Source of the DNA: Dromaius novaehollandiae
Taxonomy: Eukaryota; Chordata; Aves; Casuariiformes; Dromaiidae
Assembly: GCF_036370855.1 (NCBI RefSeq)
Contig: NC_088103.1
Location: 33,645,904 to 33,709,903, forward strand
DNA length: 64,000 nucleotides
Direction: 5' to 3'
Made by a program: the position numbers and the translations under genes. How positions within the stretch are numbered: the stretch's first letter is position 1; each line of letters begins with the position of its first letter. The notes under the pieces are model-generated. The model did no database searches, was not told the DNA's origin, and saw only the letters and a list, made by a program, of their open reading frames with translations. Positions 54,901 through 64,000 of the stretch are shown here, one piece after another.

Positions 54901-55106
54901 GTCACACTCTTGAAGCCTGTTCTGGTTGCAAGTAGTATGTTGTGACTTTTCATTTTTCATTTCCTCCAGGTTTACGGGAACAGATGGACCAAGTGGTTTC
55001 GGATTTGAATTGACGTTTCGACTAAAGAGAGAAACCGGGGAGTCGGCACCACCTACCTGGCCAGCAGAGTTAATGCAAGGCTTAGCCAGATACGTCTTCC
55101 AGTCAG
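24710..55106 (+). CDS. SUFU: SUFU: suppressor of fused, exons 1-3 (gene continues past the window)
   Basis: SUFU binds GLI transcription factors in cytoplasm and nucleus and holds Hedgehog target genes off. Exons 24710-24906, 32547-32681 and 54970-55106 give 469 coding bases, residues 1-156 plus one base. Exons 2 and 3 are 135 and 137 bases, the same as in human, with the same phases. The protein has a Gly/Ser-rich tail (residues 16-30), then FPSLFPPGLHGIYGECRRLY and the N-terminal SUFU domain. The Tyr of LARYVFQS (residue 152) corresponds to human Tyr147, which contacts the GLI peptide in published structures. The start at 24710 gives a length five codons longer than human over this part. 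Exons 4 onward are not in the window. Confidence 0.96.
24907..32546 (+). other. SUFU: SUFU intron 1
   Basis: 7.64 kb. After the G-run minisatellite the sequence is unique and AT-richer. It holds a T/A palindromic tract at 27424-27450 and a small local duplication near 29520-29565. No gene was recognised on either strand. Confidence 0.65.
24912..25670 (+). repeat. G-run minisatellite at the start of SUFU intron 1
   Basis: About 750 bases of imperfect repeats of a core like GGCCTTGTGTGGGGCTGGGG, with dozens of runs of three or more G on the coding strand. It begins within ten bases of the exon 1 donor. Open frames on both strands here are products of the repeat and not genes. Confidence 0.9.
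32547..32681 (+). CDS. SUFU: SUFU exon 2 (residues 66-111)
   Basis: 135 bases encoding LGGPDPLDYVSMYRN through EHWHYVSFGLSDLYGDNRVH, a highly conserved part of the N-terminal domain. Acceptor TTTTAATGCAG, donor GTAAGT. Confidence 0.97.
32708..32729. repeat. (GT)n microsatellite
   Basis: About eleven perfect GT units, starting 27 bases after the SUFU exon 2 donor. Confidence 0.95.
34439..34460. repeat. Poly(A) tract, 22 bases
   Basis: Uninterrupted A run in SUFU intron 2. No retrocopied coding sequence was recognised before it. Confidence 0.9.
35106..35758 (-). mobile_element. Probable endogenous retroviral LTR (solo), minus orientation
   Basis: The block starts TGTCCCGA and ends CCTGACA, so it has TGTC/GACA ends as LTRs do. 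On the minus strand it carries AATAAA at 35201-35206 about 95 bases before the TGTC-side end. A purine/pyrimidine simple tract lies at 35226-35286, and two 31-base near-repeats at 35354-35384 and 35455-35485. Composition differs sharply from its surroundings. No matching target-site duplication was found at these ends and no gag or pol sequence is adjacent, so the exact limits and the family are uncertain. Confidence 0.45.
35226..35286. repeat. Purine-only (GA-rich) tract
   Basis: Nearly pure GA/G-rich sequence with AGAGAGAGAGAG and GGGGGAGAGAG, inside the probable LTR. Confidence 0.85.
36026..36034 (-). promoter_or_regulatory. Exact GLI consensus motif in SUFU intron 2
   Basis: TGGGTGGTC on the plus strand is the reverse complement of the GLI consensus GACCACCCA. 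It lies a few hundred bases beyond the probable LTR. Function is not shown by the sequence. Confidence 0.3.
43890..43985. repeat. Old interspersed repeat with an inverted-repeat core
   Basis: TAGGTGCCCAAACTCCAG (43922-43939) pairs with the inverted copy at 43951-43968 at 15 of 18 positions, across an 11-base loop. AGGCACCTAAATACC wording is familiar from ancient repeats of reptile and bird genomes. Family not named with certainty. Confidence 0.55.
45505..45655 (+). mobile_element. MIR-like SINE, old and diverged
   Basis: ATTTTACATCTGAGAATAAA, then AAGTAACTTGCCAGG, then GGGGATTCAAACTTAGA appear in the order seen in MIR elements (tRNA-derived CORE-SINEs). Identification is from memory of the consensus. 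Confidence 0.55.
46245..46345 (-). mobile_element. CR1 3'-end fragment, reverse orientation
   Basis: CATAGGTTCACCTCTGTTGG, GGGGACCTCTGAAAGTCTCC and CAGTTCAGCCCCAGCTCAGG follow the order of the reverse-complemented CR1 tail (unit of the GGAAGGGACCTCTGGAGGTC type). Short and diverged. Confidence 0.6.
54088..54152 (-). mobile_element. CR1 3'-end fragment, reverse orientation
   Basis: ACAGAATCGGAAAATGG, TTGGGGTTGGAAGAGACCTG and GTCCAACCACCC match the reverse complement of the bird CR1 3' end closely. It lies about 820 bases before SUFU exon 3. Confidence 0.75.
54970..55106 (+). CDS. SUFU: SUFU exon 3 (residues 111-157)
   Basis: 137 bases encoding FTGTDGPSGFGFELTFRLKR through LARYVFQS. Acceptor TTTCCTCCAG, donor GTACTG. 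Followed 27 bases later by a long CT/T tract. Confidence 0.97.
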
Positions 55107-55133
55107 GTACTGCAGTGTTAAATATGCTGTCTG

Positions 55134-55179
55134 TCTCTCTCTCTCTCTCTTTTTTTTTTTTTTTTTTTTTTCCTGCCTT
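55134..55179. repeat. (TC)n(T)n pyrimidine tract just after SUFU exon 3
   Basis: TC repeats run into about 22 T, an unbroken pyrimidine stretch of about 46 bases on the sense strand, starting 27 bases after the donor. Confidence 0.9.
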
Positions 55180-56477
55180 CAATTTGAAAGGCTCCATCTG
55201 TCGCAGGGCACTGTACTTGATTCGTGTGGGCGTTCAATCAAATTTTGAGAATTTTCTTTGTGTGAGAACAAATGTTTGACCAAAAGGAGTGGGTTCCTTC
55301 CATCAAACTGGCTTGCCACAGGACAAAACTCAACTGCTGTTAAGGTAACTCCAAATGCCTGGTTATCGAGAAGCTGAAGATGCCAGAACAGTTGGTAACT
55401 GTGGGAAGCCTGCCCACTGGCTGTTTGTTGCTTTGTCGCACTGTTGGTTTCACCCTCTCTAGGTGAGAGGGGAAGATGATGCAAGAAAATGTCATTTGCT
55501 TTTCTGGACAGGGCTGAGGAGCACTCATCTGATAAGGTTACACTTTTCCGCAGAGGGGCTGTAACCTTCTAAACAGTTGCAGCTCCTTCACAAGCAAATC
55601 TCTTCCTACAGTCTGTGCAGTTGAGCAACAGGAGCGTATTCTCGTAAACAAGATGTTGCTAAGATGAGGAAACAAATGCCTTATATAAGGGATGCTAAGG
55701 CTGGGGGTGTGAAAGAAATGACAATTAGGAATTCTCAGTGCTGGTGAAGACTTATCAGAAAATGGGGGAGCCAGAGTCCCTGGAAAGTATCCAGCTCTTT
55801 GCACTACTCTTCCTGGGTTTTATTTATAGCAGTAGGTCGATTACTAGTTTGTATTGTGAGCACATGAAGTTCTGTGGAATGGCCGAGTGCGTAGTATACT
55901 CAAAAAGTGCCCTTCAGTGTCATAAGATCTGAATGAAAATATTTGAAGAAACTTTTAAACCTAGTTTGGGGTCCTTTGCAGGTAAAATACCTTTCCAAAT
56001 CAATGATTACTGAATTTGTAACATGGGTACTTGCTCTACTGGTTAGTAAATTGCTCAGTAACTTCTGATTCTGTTGCTGGTTTTCAGTCAGTTGGCTGAC
56101 TCTCAAATGGAAAGGTCCAAATGAAAACAGGATTGCTCTAGTAACTTCTGTCACCAATCACTGAGGCGGCAGCAGCTCTTATGGGGCATTTCTTCTAAAT
56201 GTTGACTGATGGAGACCAATGCAGGCATGGTTTATTGCTTGTTTTCATCTTGGGAATGTCTCTTGATGCAGTTTAAAATGACGCAAGCATCTTTTCTAAC
56301 CTTTGCTGTGCAGCAGTCTTTCTCTGTTGCCATCCAAACTTAGACTCCTCTGTTCTTTTCTGTCTTGATTTTTTTGCTACTCTGAAGCATCTGAATCTGC
56401 ATGACTCTTGTAGTTTTTGCTGTTGTTCAAGAGTCCTGTCCTGCCTGAATTGTACTGTACAGTAGTTCTTCAATACT

Positions 56478-56486
56478 GACCACCCA
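56478..56486 (+). promoter_or_regulatory. Exact GLI consensus motif in SUFU intron 3
   Basis: GACCACCCA is the nine-base GLI binding consensus. One hit of this kind on either strand is expected about every 130 kb by chance, so function is a hypothesis. Confidence 0.3.
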
Positions 56487-57354
56487 GTGATAGATTCATG
56501 CTCATTATTTTGTATGCATTAACTGCAGGGTGTGAAGAAAGCATCTGATTTTATGGCCCCCCCTTAGGTACAATACAACATATGACACATTTTGCTATAA
56601 CAGACTACATACAAGGTTTCTTTTGGAGCCTTTCAAATTTTTAGCCTTACACAGGCTCTCGTAACATTCTCTTTACCACAGTAATTTCAGTGCCTTCTAG
56701 TTGCATGTTAAGCAACCTGTCTATTGCAGCAGCTTGTTTGTCTCGCCCTTTCCATGGGAAAGAAGTCCGCACAGGGAAATGGGGTTTTGTAGGGTTCTTG
56801 AGGGAAAAACTTCCCAGTGACTAAGCTAAACTGGTAGTCAGGGCAGAGAACTTCCCTGTCAGCAAAGCAGCTTTTCCTGATAGATGAGGTGGCACTTTCT
56901 CCTTCATAATATTAGCAGGCCTTGTTTGCATGTAAGTGTCAATAAGCCTGTTAGAAAAGTTTTGCTAATGGAAGGATTGTTCTGCTGGAAGGTTTCTCAA
57001 GTTTCCTGCCACTAGCACAATCTCATCTTTCTGACTTCGAAGCAAATGGACTGTTTTTCAGCCTACACTGAAATAGCATTTTTGCCTATGCATAGCACAG
57101 TCCCTACGACATGAACTTCCAAGGGCCTTCAGTATTATCCTCTGCTTGTCCATGCTGATTTTGACTTCCATGGCTTGTTTAAAACATTGCTCAAATATGT
57201 TTTAATAGATTCTAGCCTCTGGGTGTTTAATACTCAATCTGTTGTCAAAAAAAAAAAAGTGTGAGAATCATAAATTGACTTCTTTGAATATGAAATTAAA
57301 TATGAGCCAAGAGTGTGCTCATCGTGCAATAGGCAAACCACATACTGGGTTACA

Positions 57355-57913
57355 TTAGGAAGAGCATGTCCAGCAGATTGAGAGCAGTTATTACCTCTTC
57401 TACTTGGCACTAAATGAGGCCTTGCTTAAAATACTGTGTCTAGTTTTGGACCTCACAGTTTAAGAGATGCTGAGAAACTGAAGAGTGTCCAGCGGAGGCT
57501 GCCAAGGTGACTGGGGGCCTAAAGCACGTGTGCTAGGAGAAGGGGTGGAGGAGTCAGGGCTGGTTTAGTCTGTAAGGAGAAGGTGAAGGATGACCTAATA
57601 GCAGCCCGCAGGTATTTGAAGGGTAGTTACAGGACTGCAGACCCCTTGTAGATGATACAACAAGGTGCTACAGCTATGAATTGCAGTAAGGGAGGGTCTG
57701 AAAGGATTTTAAGGAAAACTTGCTCAGAAAGAGGGTGGCAAAGCACAACAACATTTCCTCAAGATCAGGGATTTCCATCCCTGGCAGGGTTCAACACTTA
57801 CCTAAACAAACCTGTAGCTGCCCTGATCTAGCATTGCTGATAGTTCTCCTTCAAATAGGAGGGTGGACAAGAGGGCCACAGAGGTCCTCTTAAACATACT
57901 CTTCTGTGACTTT
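57355..57913 (+). mobile_element. CR1 LINE 3' part, forward orientation
   Basis: In order: TACTGTGTCTAGTTTTGGACC-like text (57438-57460), CCAGCGGAGGCTGCCAAGG, a stretch on tail clearing (AGGACTGCAGACCCC), GGATTTCCATCCCTGGCAGG, and finally GAGGTCCTCTTAAACATAC with TTCTGTGAC. This is the order of the CR1 region after its reverse transcriptase, ending at the normal 3' end. Moderately diverged, with small deletions. Confidence 0.75.
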
Positions 57914-59989
57914 TTTCAGTTTCCTGCCCTGCAGCAAGCAGCTGCGTGCTGTGAACAAGTATTACAAACTTTTCCTCCCTGTGGTGCTGCAGTGAGTGAT
58001 CAAGGCATAGTTTTATCTTAGTACAAACTTTGTTATCACTTGCCCCTTTGGATAATAATCTTCTCACTTAAGCTAAAATCTTCTGGCCCTGTCTTTGCTA
58101 ATCATAGACTCTGGGTTAACCCAGACAAGATGAGGCATTCAAAAGTAAGGCTTGGCATGGGGGTAAACTCAGTGGCACATTTCTCCTCGGTTTCTCAGGG
58201 CAATGCTGGCAGATTGTAGCCAGATGTGGTCATTTTCCAGTTTAGTGTAAGCTCACTCCATTGCTCTAACAAGTCCCCAATACTCCTGCTATATCTGATA
58301 TGGTCCACTTTACTTTGCTCAATTCCCGTTCCCTGCCTCCTCTCAGACTGGGAATCTCCAGAGCAATTCCCATGTTCTCCCTTACCTTCTGGGTGATTGG
58401 GCAGTATGATTTGTTCAGCAAAATTGGATTTTCCCCAGTCTAACCTGACCAGTTTGCAAAGCTGAGTAAGGTTTTTGCTGATTGCACCTTTCCTTGGTCT
58501 TTTACAGGACTTCTCTTGGTAGATGCTAACGTGTTAAAACAGATGAGTATTTGAAGGGGTGTTTCTCTTGAAACCCATTCTGCATACAGGAGTGTGTGGC
58601 ACTATAGCATTGTTTTACACGATGAAATATTTCTTTTTTACTCAAGTTTTTCTGACTGTGCTGTTTGGGGCATTTGTCAAGTGCAGCAATGATAAATGTA
58701 CTTTAAGGACTGTAGTGTAGTGTGTACCTTACTCTTGTGCTGCTCTGTTGTTTAAAAATCTGTTGAGTCTCTAATACTCCAAAATAGCCTTTAAAACATT
58801 TGAATCAAAACAACTTGAATAATGCTTATTAATCCACTCTGAACAAGAAGCAAGAGAAAAATTAAAACTGGCAGAGACTTTGTGGGTAGGCTCCAAGCGG
58901 TTTGGCATGTCAAAGGATTATTTACTTTAAAAACTATGCGAAGAGCTAGATTCATATCTCTTAAATAATAAGCCACCTTCTTGGTTATCATGGATGTTCT
59001 TTGCTGGGTCCGACTGAAGTGGTGGGAGAGTGAGATGTAGTTATGCCCCTGCTGTGTCTGAGCATTTTCAGATGGTGATGATTAGGTTGAAAATTCCTCT
59101 AACAGCTACTGCTGTCCTAAATATTATTTCTGTGTATTGCAGTTGTAAAGCATATCTCATTGCAGGTGATGCATTTTTGTAACAAACATTTTTAGGCAGA
59201 TGAATGTCGTGTTCTTTTGTTTCCATCTCTCCTGCAGTGTGGCTGTAGTTTAGAAAAGCAGCAGTCTTCTGCATTGAATTTCAGACCCCTTTGAGCCTTG
59301 GCTTCCCTGTTCACTGTAACAAACACTTGATGCTTTGTGCTTTTGATTAAACGGCACTATTTCTCCTCCTTCAACAAAATGAAGTTTGCAGTTCTCAAAG
59401 TTTTGTTTGTGGCTTTATCTGTTTTGAATTTTATCACTGTTTGACCATGACCACAAATTCCAGCTCTGTTATTTTTAGTTAAAAAATAAAAAAATAAAAT
59501 AAAAAAACCCACTGAACCTTGAAAACGAAATTCAGTGACCTTAACTTGTCATGGTTCATGGGTGTTCTGGGAATATCTCAGTGGAACAAATTTATATTTC
59601 AACTCGAACCAAGAGAAAGAAATGCTGTTCCTATGGAAAGCGTGTTCAGGGCTTGTTACATGGTTAACTCTTTAGGAACTGTGTTGTTAGGACACTTGGT
59701 GAGTGTAGAAAGGCCATGGGTTGTGTTTTCCTGAAATTGAAATGTGCAATTTCTTTCTTATTTCAAGTCAGGTAGTTTTCAAGGGCCTGAGTGGTTTACA
59801 TAATGAAGGCAATGTATTAATGTAGCATGGAAATAAATGTATTGTGTGTCTGAGTTCTTGCAGCTTCCATGTTTCTTGGTCTGAAAGAGAACAGTTGCAA
59901 CTTTCAGGTACAGATCTGGAGAACAGTCAGGAAAAACATGTTACATTATGGCCTAAAGGTAAAGGCATAGTACATGCTGTGGCTGTTTC

Positions 59990-61460
59990 CTCTGCTAAGG
60001 AAGACTAATGGGGAACTAGCTAGTGAAGCTAGCTTCAGAAATATTAAGAGGATCTCCATGGATAACTTAGAGGTTTCCAAGCTGGCTGGGCCTGATGACA
60101 TTTCCTTCAGTATAAGCAGTCCCTGTGAGCCCCTGTGGTTACAGCTGGGAACTTTTGGGCACAGGTGGATTTCCTGCAGGCTGGAAAATGGCCAGTACTG
60201 CTGTCCTTGATTTAAAAAAATAATAAAAATATCAGGGGTTTGTAGTCAGTTGACCATACTTCAGCTCCTAAGAAACTTCTAGGAAAAACAAGCCATCCAG
60301 ATGACATCAAGGGAATGATGGAAGTTCCAGAGTTGATTTTACCAAGAATAAATCAGAGCAAACTAATTAAATTCTGTACAAAGTAACAGGCACTGTTGGA
60401 AGTGGTGAATATTGGTTACTTTGACACTACTGAGACTTTTGACATTATCTCATATAACAGGTCTGTGAGCAAGCTAAAGAAATATGGTTTTAATAAAACT
60501 AATAGGGGTGCAATACTAGTTGGATTTCTAGTCTCCGAGTACTTGTCAGCGTGTTGTTATCAACCACGAGCGATGTGCGGAGCTGGGATTCCACTGGAAG
60601 CTGTCCTAGGGCTGACGCAATAGGTACCGACCTGCATGATGAAATACAGAGTTTCCTGATGAAACTTCCAGACCCAGCAAATTTGCAGATTGTCTGCAAG
60701 CACTACGGCAGATAGGACTAGAGTTCAGAACAGCCTTTGCTGATTGAGGAAATAGTCTGAAGTAGCTGTGTGTCATTCAGTAAGGTGCAGCAAGTGCAAG
60801 TTTCTGTGCTTATGCAGGGAAAATCCAACCCACAATTACTAGTTGGGGGACAACTAGCAAAGGCAGAAGTCCTGAAAGGAAAAGATTGGGAATTGCTATT
60901 GATAATGAGCTATAAATAAACAAACACTTACTTCACTCTGAGAGAAAAAAGTAAATGTGCTCTGATACATAAATAACATACAGAACACTTAAGTGTGATA
61001 CAGTGCTCAGTTATTCCGGCAACACTGTGAAGGTAAAAGGAGAGCGTTGGGTCTGGTGTGGGGCACAAGATTTCAAGTCAGATTTATCCCAGAGGGAGAG
61101 AGTCCCAAGGAGAGCAATAAGAATGACCCAAAGGTTTAGAAAATATGACCTGTGGAGGAAAGATCTGGGGATTATATATGTTTAGTCTAGGGAAGAGAAG
61201 ATGGAGGGAAGATGTGAGAACAGTCTTCAAATATGCAGCAGGTTGCTGTAAGGAATAAAATAATAAATTTTTCTATGTGCCTGCTGGGGGTATGAGAAGC
61301 CCATTACTATTCAAATTCTGTAAGGTATATTTAGGTTTGTCATTTAAAAAAAAAAAAACTTTTTGATGGTAAATATAGCGAAGCACTAGAATAGTTTTGG
61401 AATTCCCAGTGCTGGAAACCTTTGAGAATAGGTTAAACTATTTCTCTTAGATATTTGTCA
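59990..61460 (+). mobile_element. Ancient CR1-type LINE with reverse transcriptase remnants
   Basis: Decayed pieces of the CR1 second reading frame occur in the correct order. First comes a KLAGPDDI motif near 60080-60105, then a decayed version of the WKMA-VVP region near 60175-60210. Next is YFDTTETFDII with SKLKKYGF (60418-60492), equal to RT motif A and what follows. Then AGIPLEAVLG at 60580-60612 stands in the place of the motif B text. The 3' sequence from 60650 to 61300 also follows old CR1/L3 elements. Many stops and frameshifts; inactive. Confidence 0.7.
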
Positions 61461-63084
61461 GGAAGAGCTGATCCTCCCGTTGGGTCCCCTTTATAACTTG
61501 TCTTGTGAGTGATTAGATGTTGCCTTCAGATCTTTTCTCTGGTTCCATGAATACATAATTTATCATCTTTTTCTCAAGTTTTCTGGTTGCTAGTGTGCTG
61601 AAAGATACATAAATGTGAGTTTTGAAATCTCAGCTAACTTAAAAGTGGAATTTTTAACCTTTAACAAGTCAATAGTAGGAAGTTGTAGGAGAAGGTGTGT
61701 TTGTGTGTTGGGGGAATGTGAAACAATAGTAAAAACTTACAAGCAAAGGAAGCGAGCATGCAAGATGCAATTTCTGTGCAGTACTTTAATATACATTTCA
61801 CATGATTACTTCAAGAGAAAATTGGAGGAGAAAGTTGCTTATATATAGCAGAGACAATTGTTAGGTTTTGGATAACATTGACTACGTTACTCCTTAGCAA
61901 AATTTAATACAGTGTATTGGACAGAACTAATTCCCACAGGTACACAATGAGTTATATAAGTTGACAGCAGTGCGTCAACACAGTGACCAAAATAGTAATA
62001 GCAGAGTTTCTGCCCACAAATACCTTTTTTCTTGGCATGTCTGCCGCCTCTGTACTATAGTTGTGGTGGATGCCCTTTTTTCAAGAGGAGATAAGATGTG
62101 TCTTGGCTTATTCTCTTCTCTCTCCCCGAGCTTATGTAGGAAATACTTTGTGACCTCTGAGTGACTCTAGACAATAGATTAAAAAATTCCTGGGACTGGG
62201 AGGGGCCCATTTGGCTCTGATAAGATGTTTGACAAGACATTACTGTACTTGCCAGAATGGGCTCCATCCTGGCATGGTGGAAAACTTTACTTCTGTGCAC
62301 GGGGCTTTTTTGGTCTGTGGTTCAGACTCTGGTGGATACGCGGGTGTCGTGTAAAGGTCTGGGGGGATCAATAGCATGTGTGTTAAATGCTCACAGCTTC
62401 TAGGGGAGGCAACAGCAGCTGCCCTCCTCCTATAAAGAAGAGGTTTATGAGCAGTACAGGCAGTAAAAATCCATTTTCCTGTAGGTTTCGCTCAGGGCTG
62501 AGCTTCCTGAAGTATTCTCCAACATCTGAGAGTTGCTGTTCTCAGCCTTTCTCTTGGATAGTGCTAAGAGGGTCTTGCTCCTCTTGTGAAACCCATAGAA
62601 ATTTAGTACCCGTGAACCTCTGTTGCTCTCTGTCACGATTTAAATCCTTTGGCTGATTTCCCAAGGTCACCGGAAGGAAAGATGGTTGTGACTGATACGC
62701 GAGTGCCCAAGGCAACACAGCCATATGAGCCTTCAGAAGCCACCCTAGAAAGCAGGCCCCAAATGAGATACATCTAGCTTCACTTAGTTACTTGTGACAT
62801 GTACTACTTTCCTCAGGTAGGAATTACTGTCTAATGGCTAATCTGTAGTTTGAGGAAACGCATATGCTGTTCCTGCCTATGTCGTTGGCCCACTGAATTG
62901 GTTTGAGCGTACTGTGCCGCCTCTGTGTGCCTCCAGTTCCCCTTTGATAATTAAGGAGGGTGACGAGAGTCCCAAGGTCTGCTGGTGAAGAAGCACTCTT
63001 ATTTGGTAATTTTCATCTGGTTCAAAGTTAATTTAATCTGAGCCACAGAGGCACTTTGTGTCTGACAAGCAATATAACTTTTGC

Positions 63085-63205
63085 ACTGAAAATGAGATGC
63101 GGTGGGATTAAGTGATTTGGCTAAGGTCACCTGCCCAAGGCCATTGAACGAGTGAATATCTTGACAGCTGTTGCCCTTGCTTAACCGCTAGACCTCATGT
63201 TCTGA
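63085..63205 (+). mobile_element. MIR-like SINE, old and diverged
   Basis: GGATTAAGTGATTTGGC, AAGGTCACCTGCCCAAGG and TTAACCGCTAGACC resemble, in order, the conserved core and 3' text of MIR-type elements. Boundaries are approximate. Confidence 0.45.
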
Positions 63206-63520
63206 TCTTCTGGTGTCTAGAAAGCCTCAGTGCAGTAGCCTCAAAGCCTTTCCTTGCTGATGTGTTTTCAAACATTCTTGGCGCAGGCAAATTTCTGTTT
63301 GCAAAAAGGAGGAAAAGAAAACAAAATACATGCTTCCTTGAGTACAAATTAGACTTGTCTAGTTTGCTTGTAAAACAGTGTTTATTTCTTCCCAACAGGA
63401 TGACTAAAGCCAAATAGAATCTCCCAGTAATTCATATATTTCTTTTTCTTGACTGTGCCTTTATTTTTTTTAAATCCCAGGCTGATTTATTATTCTGTTA
63501 TGGTTGCTATGGCTCTGCTT

Positions 63521-63544
63521 AAAAAAAAAAAAAAAAAAAAAAAA
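63521..63544. repeat. Poly(A) tract, 24 bases
   Basis: Uninterrupted A run in SUFU intron 3 with no recognised retrocopy before it. Confidence 0.9.
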
Positions 63545-64000
63545 GTATATCTATATTTTTTTCTATCATCTGTTTGTAATATTGACCAGCTTCCAGTGTA
63601 GAGCTGGCCCTGGCTCCTCTATAGTATTCCAGGATTTTAGATTAAAAATGGGGGGATTAGCTGTGTTTTTAGCTCCATAAAGAAGAATAAATCAATATAA
63701 ATTTCATTTCAACAGAACCTGTTATGTAGTGAAATCTGCTGCACAAACATTGGAGCTGTAGTGCAGTGAAGTTTACAAAATAAACTCCTGGCCAGTTGTT
63801 TGCCTTAAGTGAATAGGATTCAGCCAAGTGAGTGGACTGCATGCCTAAATTCTGTAAAGGGGGTATGGAAAAATTGAGTCACTGGTTCCAATTTAACCCA
63901 AGCTTGTCATGGCCAAAAGCTGTCATCATCTGATAGTTATTCAGTGGTCCATGAGAAATTGGTTGGGGTTTAGCTTAATTCCTCTTTAGAACATTTCCCA

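Larger units (their letters stand above)
32682..54969 (+). other. SUFU: SUFU intron 2
   Basis: 22.3 kb. Supported contents: a GT repeat at 32708-32729, an A run at 34439-34460, a probable LTR at 35106-35758, an old inverted-repeat element near 43890-43985, a MIR-like SINE near 45505-45655, and CR1 3' fragments near 46245 and 54088. There are also several T runs (37448-37466, 47758-47771, 47839-47852). No coding region or RNA gene was recognised elsewhere in it. Confidence 0.65.
55107..64000 (+). other. SUFU: SUFU intron 3 (partial)
   Basis: At least 8.9 kb with no SUFU exon before the window ends. Contains the pyrimidine tract, an exact GLI motif at 56478-56486, two CR1 copies, a MIR-like SINE near 63085 and an A run at 63521-63544. 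Otherwise unique sequence. Confidence 0.65.

Overview
The window is vertebrate nuclear DNA, most likely from a bird. Two large, intron-rich genes have GT-AG exons that encode the vertebrate proteins ACTR1A and SUFU. The recognisable interspersed repeats are mostly CR1 LINE fragments, which are typical of birds and other sauropsids, with a few very old MIR-like pieces. The overall repeat load is low. The exact species cannot be told from the sequence.

Layout: 1-2287 is non-coding and carries a possible plus-strand poly(A) signal near position 110, perhaps the end of a convergent gene. From 2288 to 6996 lies ACTR1A 3' flank and 3' UTR, with a good poly(A) signal at 5735-5740. ACTR1A (alpha-centractin, Arp1) occupies 6997-21949 on the minus strand. 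All eleven coding exons join in phase to an intact 376-codon frame. Its CpG-island promoter, with NRF1 and ZNF143-like sites and nearby CCAAT boxes, spans about 21160-22190. An AT-rich spacer follows, then a 62-bp minisatellite (24160-24390), then the CpG-island promoter of SUFU. SUFU runs on the plus strand. Coding exons 1-3 are at 24710-24906, 32547-32681 and 54970-55106, and the rest of the gene lies beyond the right edge. Introns 1, 2 and 3 (about 7.6 kb, 22.3 kb and more than 8.9 kb) make up most of the right 39 kb.

The head-to-head ACTR1A-SUFU pair matches the order and orientation in human 10q24.32, so this is a conserved vertebrate synteny block. The two proteins are not known to share a pathway: ACTR1A builds the dynactin filament that works with cytoplasmic dynein, and SUFU restrains GLI transcription factors in Hedgehog signalling.

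I found no sign of a wholly new gene system. The most unusual parts are: the G-run minisatellite directly after SUFU exon 1; the triple ZNF143-like array at the ACTR1A promoter; exact GLI consensus sites inside SUFU introns; a splice acceptor built from a TTTA microsatellite; a probable old LTR at 35106-35758; and a decayed CR1 reverse-transcriptase copy near 60-61.4 kb.
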